Assembly: GCF_000208745.1 (NCBI RefSeq)
Contig: NC_030852.1
Coordinates: forward strand, 21,631,509 to 21,695,508
Reading direction: 5' to 3'
DNA from: Theobroma cacao
Lineage: Eukaryota; Streptophyta; Magnoliopsida; Malvales; Malvaceae
DNA: 64,000 nucleotides
The position numbers and the translations under genes were made by a program. How positions within the stretch are numbered: the stretch's first letter is position 1; the number at the start of each line of letters is the position of its first letter. This document shows, in pieces, positions 57,688 through 64,000 of the stretch. The notes under the pieces were generated by a model. It did not search any database, was not told the origin of the DNA, and worked only from the letters and a program-made list of their open reading frames with translations.

Positions 57688-58586
57688 GGCAGTGGTATTT
57701 GGGATGGAGTTGAATTTGGATTCAAATATATTGTAGGATAAACTGCATTGTCCTTTCTTATATATGGTCCCAAGTTCCCAGCTAAACTGATGTATTATCA
57801 AAATTTTGGATGTTGGTCTAATCAAGGCTTGATATCGTTTATTGCTGTTTTATTTTTGTGTTGCATTTTAAGCAATGTAGTGAAAACCATCCTGGATTTT
57901 TCTTCTCACCTGTTTAAATTATGCAGTGTGATTAATCAACAAGGTAAAGAATGAGCCACCTCTACTTAGACGGCCTTAATCTGGTTTGAAATGGTGTGTG
58001 TTTTGTATTTTATATCAGAACAGAGCTTTGGATTGAGGATTTTCCAGGGAATATTGCTGTTCTGGCTAAGTATGTATTCCAGTAGGTGTAGCCGTGTTGA
58101 CATGAGAAAAGTTTTTCCCATTGCAAACTAACAAAAAGGAAAACCAAATTGTTGTATAACCGGGTTTCCCTTTTGTTTGTGGAGCAGGAACATTCCCTTT
58201 TTCCTTTACTGAGCCGCACAAACTAGCACCAAGCTATTACACTATTGGGCTACCCATTAGAAAAAAGAAAAGAAAACTCTATCAAGCAATTGACCTTAAT
58301 TGCTGATAAAGCAAGCAGAATGGGGTTGGACCTTTTGCGAGCTACCGGCCCAATGAACATAACGAGAAAGAGATAGAAAACAGGAAATTGGAGATGATGC
58401 AGGAAATTAACAGAACAAACTCTATCACGTCTGATTTAGAGCTAGGACGTGCGATTATTTAGCATTTCAGAGAGGAAAAGAAAAACATGGCATCTACCCG
58501 TCATTGCACAGGATAAATTCTACATGTTTGAGACTATGAAGTAGGATGGAGAAGGAAACGCAATGAAGCAGCATTAGCCAAGCACA
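57688..58586. other. EMB514-like 3' untranslated region and intergenic DNA
   Basis: 57688-about 57960 is probably the 3' untranslated region. The remainder has no recognised gene; frames at 57748-57954 and 58010-58219 are not supported. Confidence 0.5.
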
Positions 58587-58865
58587 TCACAATCCAATAG
58601 TGCCGATCAACTTGGTTAGACCAAAAGTAATAGCCATAGCCATCCACCCTCCGATCAGCACCCTGAAACTGGACTTCACTACAAGAATCCTCCCTGGCAT
58701 AGCTCCTGCCACACCAAACATCGCCAGAGCCAAGCTTGCCACTACAGCAACCACAGCCAGCCTTACTTTATTCTGCCTAATGAATGCAGCTGCTAGCGGC
58801 GATACCAATGCACCAATCGAGATCGAGAAGGCTAAGGCTGATGCTATAGCAGCCTAGCCCGGATT
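58587..58865 (-). pseudogene. 3' fragment of a vacuolar iron transporter-like (VTL/CCC1 family) gene
   Basis: Minus strand. The reading frame from about 58865 to the TGA at 58587-58589 encodes the C-terminal ~90 residues of a VIT/CCC1-family protein: ASALAFSISIGALVSPLAAA, then IRQNKVRLAVVAVVASLALA, and GGWMAMAITFGLTKLIG before the stop. These are the last two or three membrane helices of a family member that is normally 200 or more residues. Just upstream, NPG-stop-AA places an in-frame TAG (58854-58856) where homologues have Gln. Beyond that the match ends and a MITE-like block starts at about 58950. No start codon, helices 1-3 or promoter are present, so this is a truncated pseudogene. Full-length relatives move iron or manganese into vacuoles. 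Confidence 0.8.
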
Positions 58866-58947
58866 ATGATAGCTTCTGCTCACTAATCTTAGGTACCTCA
58901 AGCTATCTAATTGTTCAGCCTTTACTAGTGATTCACACATACTTCGT

Positions 58948-59772
58948 GCCTGTTTCGTTAGACTTTTTTTCAATTTAATTATCTCTTAAAAGTAAAAATT
59001 TGATTTAATATGATTTTTAAGAAGCTTTTAAAATAAAATTTTATAAAAAAGAACTTAAAAAAAAACTGCAGAGAAGAGTTTTCTCTTTTCTTCGTTTAAA
59101 AACACTCCAACTTTTCAAAAAATACTCTCCTTTCTCAATCAATTTCTCTCTCTTCTTCCTCTCTCAACAAATCACCTCTCTCCAACGTAAGATATGATCT
59201 CTCTCTCCTTTACCTCTCTCTCTACAAAGATTATATAAAAAAAAAACATAACACTCGGCAGCAAAATAGCAAAATTTAAATTTTTTTTATTTTTACAAAG
59301 ATTAAGAAAAAAGAAGGNCTCTCTCCTTTACCTCTCTCTCTAACAAAGATTTATAAAAAAAACATAACACTCGGCAGCTAAAATAGCAAAATTTAAATTT
59401 TTTTTATTTTTTACAAAGATTTAAGAAAAAAAGAAGGTTCTAAATTTAAAAGTTTTTTATCTTCACCAAAAAATCTAATATTATTTTGAAAGTTGTTCCT
59501 TTTTTTTATAGATTTTTTTTCATTTTAACATATGAAATTATATATAAACTTGAAGTAGACTTATTCCATCTTAGTTTATTAGGTGATTAAAGATGACATG
59601 AATACCCTTTATAGTTATTTTAATTAAAATTAAAATTTATATATTTTATTTTTTCAAATAACTTATCAAACAGTTTTACCTTAATATTAAAAGTTATTAT
59701 TTTTCATAAGAATTTCATAATAGCTTTTTAAACTTAAAAAAAAAAAGAAAACTAAGCTGAACAAGATCTTCA
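58948..59772. mobile_element. MITE-like AT-rich block with imperfect terminal inverted repeats
   Basis: Left end gtgcctgtttcgttagactt and the reverse complement of the right end, gatcttgttcagcttagttt, are imperfect inverted matches, followed on both sides by T-rich and AGCTTTT-type strings. The 'GTGCCTGTTTGGTTA' ending is common among plant hAT-like MITEs. No clear target-site duplication is found. Includes the N at 59318. Confidence 0.4.
59201..59437. repeat. ~117-bp direct duplication across a single N
   Basis: 59201-59317 and 59319-about 59437 are near-identical (ctctctcctttacctctctc through aagaagg), differing by a few single-base indels, and separated only by N at 59318. Same assembly-join signature as at 16553. 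Confidence 0.85.
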
Positions 59773-60149
59773 AATAGAATAAATAACATCAATGGTGGTT
59801 TGTAGCTTACTTTTGCTACTAAGCCTAATGTTAGTTAGACTCAAAGTTTCTCACTTTTTAAAAAAATTCAAAAACACAAAAATAAGAAGAGGAAGACAAA
59901 GAGGCATTGATGCCCAAGGCAAGGAATTCCCAAAATTGATGTATAAGGTTAGCCACCAAGTGTCTTCAATTCTTAAGGTAAGCGAGGACTTGTGGCTGTT
60001 GAAATCTCCCATCACAATTCTTAATTGCCTCTCAGGGTTTTGGTGCTTAAGATGTGTCTCTAAAGTGTATCATAAATATCATATTTACAAGCAAATATGC
60101 TAATGCTAATCCCATTAGAAATTCCTAGACAAAACTTATTCAATTAATA

Positions 60150-61695
60150 TAGTGTTTGGTATGAGGTGATTTGCTTGAAATTGAAAGTGATCACTATTTT
60201 GTTTAATGTCTGGCTTGAAGAAAAGAGCTTTCAAGACCTGGTGGTAGCCTATTGGAAAAAGGAGGGAAAGGCCAAAAGGAGCAAGGGAGGGGTTTGGAGG
60301 AAAATGAAATATATGAAGTCTGCAATCAAAGAATGGAAAAACAAAGAACTTGGAAATACTCAGCATAAAATTCAAATACTAGAGGATGAAATCAAATTGA
60401 AGTATACAGATATCCAAGAAAGAGGGGAAAGGGAAAGATTGAGAGACGAGCTAATTGTAAGAAAAGGGGAGTTATGGGCTTTATATCAAAAAGAAGAAAG
60501 AGAATGGATGTGGAAATCAAGAACTAAGTGGGTGGGCGAAAGAGACCGAAACACAAGATACTTCCATGCAATGGCTTCATCAAGAATGAGAGTGAATAGA
60601 ATGGACAAAATAAAAGGGATGGATGGGATGAAGGAAACACCAGAAGCGATCAAAGGTGAAGTGGAAAAACATTTCCAAAAGCTGTATGGTGAAAAAGAAG
60701 TATTGGAGTTGATAAAACTTGACTACAACTTTGAGAAACTGAAATCTGACTCAGCTAGCTTCCTTGAGAGGCCCTTTAAGGAAGAAAAGGTGTGGGGTAC
60801 TATCCAAGGATGCAATGGGAATAAAGCCCCGAGATCGGACGATATAACTTAAATTTCTTCAAAAGTCAATTGGAAGTGGTTAAAGAAGACATAATGGATT
60901 TCATGAATAAATTCTATGAAAATGGACAGTTAGGATACACGGTTAATTCTTTCTTCGTGGCTCTAATTTCGAAGGTTCAAAATTCAAACAATTTGAGTGA
61001 GTATAGGCCGATTAGTTTGGCGGGTAGCTTGTATAAAATTGTGGCAAAGACATTAGCAAATCATTAAGAATGGTCATCGGTGAAGTTTTCGGGAGAAACC
61101 AATTCGCCTTCATAAAAGGAAGGCAATTAATAGGTTGCTTTCTTATTGCAAATGAAATAGTGGACTGCTTGAAAAAGGGAATAGAAAGCGGGGTGATCTT
61201 ATAAGTTGATTTCGAGAAAGCTTATGATAGTGTTAGTTGGAGATTCTTGGATCTTGTCATAAGTAAGATGGGATTTGGGGAAATATGGAAGAGTTGGATT
61301 AGAGAATGTATCACCTTAGTGAAGATTTCGGTGTTGGTGAATGGAGTTATAACTAGGCAATTCGGCATGGGAAGGGACTTAGGCAAGGTTGCCCTTTATC
61401 CCTTTTTCTTTTTAATATGGTCGTAGAAGCCCTTAGTTGCTTGATAAAAAAGGCAGAAGTAACAGGAATATGTCGAAAAGTTAAAATAGGAAGTAATGGG
61501 CTAACAGTCTCACATTTGCAGTATGTAAATGATACAATTTTGTTTTATGAGCCAAGTTTGGAGAGCACTCGGTTGATGAAAAGACTTCTAAGGTGTTTCC
61601 AGGGTGTCTCAGAGTTGAAAATCATTTTTCATAAAAGTCATTTGATTATAGTGGGGGTTAGTTAAATAGAGATTGAAGGATGGGCTGATTCTAAA
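60150..61695 (+). pseudogene. LINE (L1-type) fragment: linker and reverse transcriptase, degenerate
   Basis: 60166-60852 encodes the region between endonuclease and reverse transcriptase (FNVWLEEKSFQDLVVAYWKK; then KSRTKWVGERDRNTRYFHAM, the conserved W-x4-D-x-NT-x-FH block). The reverse transcriptase follows in three shifting frames: SEYRPISLAGSLYKIVAKTL (to 61067); NQFAFIKGRQLIGCFLIANE and VDFEKAYDSVSWRFLDLVIS (about 61095-61250, with a TAA just before VDFEKAYD); then GCPLSPFLFNMVVEAL. The catalytic (Y/F)-A-D-D motif is now YVND (about 61525). It stops abruptly after IEGWADS at about 61693. Endonuclease and 3' end are missing, so it is a dead fragment. Confidence 0.85.
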
Positions 61696-62033
61696 ATACC
61701 CCAGACTTTGATATGGTGATAAATAAAGTTGATCGAATGCAAATTGAGGTCAATTAAAATGTTTAAAAGTGATAAAAGACGAAAGGAGTAGTTTAGGATA
61801 AAATATTCCGCAAGTGAGAAAATAATAATAAAATAATAATAATTTTATCGGAGGAGAATTTGTGAGATAAAAGGCGATTCGGAAGTCAAGTGAGGCATAA
61901 TAGGGTATTTTGGGTACCAAGGAGACAAGATAAACTTTTTAAAATAAAATAATATTAAAATATTAATATTTAGTCGGATGTCGAAATCAATCAAGAAGAA
62001 GGATCATATGGTTGATCCAAGTGGGGGAGAAGA
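61696..62033 (+). other. Unassigned repeat-derived segment between LINE fragment and Ty3 LTR
   Basis: Begins ataccccagactttgatatg, like the start of another plant Ty3 LTR group, and ends in a purine-rich aagtgggggagaaga directly before the LTR at 62034. It could be the 3' end of the internal region of that element, or a separate LTR stub. No ORF. Confidence 0.35.
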
Positions 62034-64000
62034 TGATAAGCCCGACTCTATAAAAATAATTGTCATGACATACATGTGATGGATAGCATGTTTGCATGCT
62101 AAGAGAGTCCCGAAAAAAAATTTACAAAAGTTGGTATTGTACCTAGACGTACAACAAAGTTGATTTAAGCCTCGAACTAGATCAAATAAAGAATTCACGA
62201 TGAAATTAAGAATTTTAAAGTCTCAGAATGGTTTAATATGGTAATTCAGAGTTTGAGGTCCGATTTGGAGTCAATTCGAAAAATTGACTGATTAGGGGCA
62301 AAATGGTAATTTTGCCATCTAAAATCGAAAATTTAATTTTTGAAAGGATTTTGATCAAATTTAATTATTTGGAGTGTGAAATGAGTATGAGGAGTGAAAA
62401 TTATGCATTATGGCAAATTTTCAATTTTTGGGGTAAAAATGTAATTTTTGAAAAGTTCAAGGGTAAAAGTGTAATTTTAAAAAATTTACTCCACCAAAAC
62501 TTTGGAAAAATCTGAAAATTTCACTTAAGACTTGGATAAGTCAAAGGGAATGCATGGTGAAAAAAGTAGGACAAGTGGATGGCTAGAAAAAAAATGAATT
62601 AATAAAATATTCAAAATATGAATAAAATAATATTATTTCATTAAACTAATAAAAAAGCATAAAAAAATATGCCCATAACCCATTCTTCTTCTTCAACATT
62701 CGGCCAAGCAAGAAACAAGAGAGAGAAAGGAGAAAATAAAACCCTAGCCAAGAAATTTAAAGGGAAAATAGGTGGAAATTCAAAAATCAAGTGAAAAAAA
62801 AAGGTAACATTTCTTAAATTTGTCCTGTGCTTTACCTTTCCCATGCATTTTCCATCATTTTTCATGGTTGAATCATGTGATTTGAGGATGAATTCAATTC
62901 TGAAAAATGGGTTAGGAGAGAGAAACTTATTAGATTAATTTGATTTTAAGTTATGTTAGTGTTTTAAGTTAGTTTAGCATATTTAGAAACAAAACAACAA
63001 GAAAAGAATTTATTTTCTCCCACAACCATTAATGGCCGAATTTATCATGTGTTGAGTGAGGATGAATTTGATTTTCATTTTAGGAGAATTGGTTAAGAAA
63101 TGATGAATTATGAGCCTAGAAAAATAATGAGAATTTTCGGAGCAAAAATACGAATTTTTACCCACTAGGGGTATTTTCGTAATTTACTATCAGAACTGAT
63201 AAATTGAATCTCATTCACAGTTATTAAGGTAATTTAGGTATAATTGGAGTGTAGAAAGTGAGAAAAATTGATTTGGAGTTAAATTGGAGATAATAGGCCG
63301 AATTAGGTCAGCACCGCATTTAAGCGGTAGTCGGATAAGTTGTATATCATATCATGCATATATACCGAGCCTGAATTGATTTTATAATGGTCAAGCATTG
63401 AAGTGGTGAATTATGTATTGTACATTGTGGATAGGTGGTGAGCAAAATACATTGGTAAAAGCACAGAGATTGTGCTTGGAGATTGGGATTAGGAGTACAT
63501 CGACTCCTAGAACTGTGAGTAAACTTATTATCGTCTTAATTATCTAGAGTAGTTTTATACAATTGTGTGATTTTATGGAAAATTTGTTTAAAATGGTAAA
63601 TTGCTATGTTTTAAGAGAAATTGTGATTTTATAAAATGATTTTATAAATTTTTTGAAAAATCGAATACTGGTTTTGAAAATAGAGTAATTGAAGACTGCC
63701 TGCTTGTGTTGTAAATTTATGGTTTTGAATTGAATGGCTTATGACAATAAATGAGCATAAATGGCTAAACTAATTTTGATGTTAGAATTATTTATACTGT
63801 GTATTCAGCCTTGTGAGGCTAGGTTGCGATAAATTGTCATGTCATGTTAGAATGAATTTTATTGATTAGTGGATTATATATTAATTATTCATTGCAGAGA
63901 GGGTTCCGTGGACCAGCCTATTAGAGGGGCACGGTAAACTCCATTATATCCTTACCTCGAACGGAGAGGCGCGTAGGGTATCTCCTGGGGTAAAGCTTAG
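62034..64000 (+). mobile_element. Ty3-type LTR, diverged relative of the nested element, truncated by the window edge
   Basis: TGATAAGCCCGACTC aligns to TGTCAAGCTCAGCTC at the start of the 38440 and 45351 LTRs, and similarity continues in order: taagcctcgaactag, gcaaaatggtaattttgcca, accctagccaagaaa, atggccgaatt, ggtggtgagca, and the GC island gtggaccagcctattagagg at 63911-63930. A purine tract immediately upstream suggests this is a 3' LTR. Divergence is far higher than between the two nested LTRs, so it is a different subfamily. The end is outside the window. Confidence 0.75.

Noticed and set aside
58741..58857. Plus-strand ORF 58600-58857 as a gene
   Set aside because: It is antisense to the VTL-like fragment, which has clear membrane-helix homology on the minus strand.
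59792..60103. 103-codon ORF upstream of the LINE fragment
   Set aside because: Hydrophobic start followed by basic stretch but no recognised LINE or host motif; boundaries fit nothing nearby.

Overview
This is nuclear DNA from a flowering plant, most likely a woody eudicot. The evidence is spliced plant gene families (a GT47 exostosin enzyme, a CLE45-type peptide, a RINGv-DUF3675 ubiquitin ligase and an EMB514/DOMINO1-type DUF3223 protein), AT-rich intergenic DNA, and a heavy load of LTR retrotransposons, LINEs, a MULE and MITEs. I cannot fix the genus from sequence alone. There are no operons, no CRISPR and no phage-like content.

Layout. 1-1.25 kb: 5' half of a decayed Mutator-like transposase gene (minus strand, runs off the left edge), followed by short tandem arrays. 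2.38-3.95 kb: probable solo LTR of an Athila-like Ty3 element. 5.38-10.94 kb: a complete but dead Ty1/copia element (Copia-1). 13.2-17.7 kb: GT47 glycosyltransferase gene, with an 835-bp hAT-type MITE in its intron. 18.5-18.8 kb: CLE45-like peptide gene (minus). 22.3-26.9 kb: seven-coding-exon RINGv E3 ligase gene (minus), with one apparent GC-AG intron. 29.3-54 kb: a transposon graveyard. A LINE reverse-transcriptase fragment is split by a complete Ty1/copia (Copia-2, target-site duplication AAGCT). Beside it lies a minus-strand copia (Copia-3), itself split by a 9.9-kb, ORF-less Ty3-type element with ~3-kb LTRs (target-site duplication AGATT). A gag-protease remnant of an Athila-like Ty3 element follows. 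55.2-57.7 kb: EMB514/DOMINO1-like gene. 58.6-58.9 kb: 3' fragment of a vacuolar-iron-transporter-like gene (pseudogene). 58.95-59.77 kb: MITE-like AT-rich block. 60.15-61.7 kb: LINE fragment. 62.03-64 kb: another, diverged ~3-kb-type Ty3 LTR running off the right edge.

Four host genes look functional: GT47, CLE45-like, RINGv and EMB514-like. They are independent transcription units in different processes (Golgi polysaccharide synthesis, peptide signalling, ubiquitination, nuclear/nucleolar function); I see no joint pathway. I found no coherent new multi-gene system. The most unusual signals are in the mobile elements: a possible self-priming site beside the Copia-1 LTR, long hairpins in two LTR families, nested insertions with exact target-site duplications, and stop codons biased to former CAG and TGG codons. 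Two single-N positions, each flanked by near-identical ~70-bp and ~117-bp copies, look like assembly joins rather than biology.
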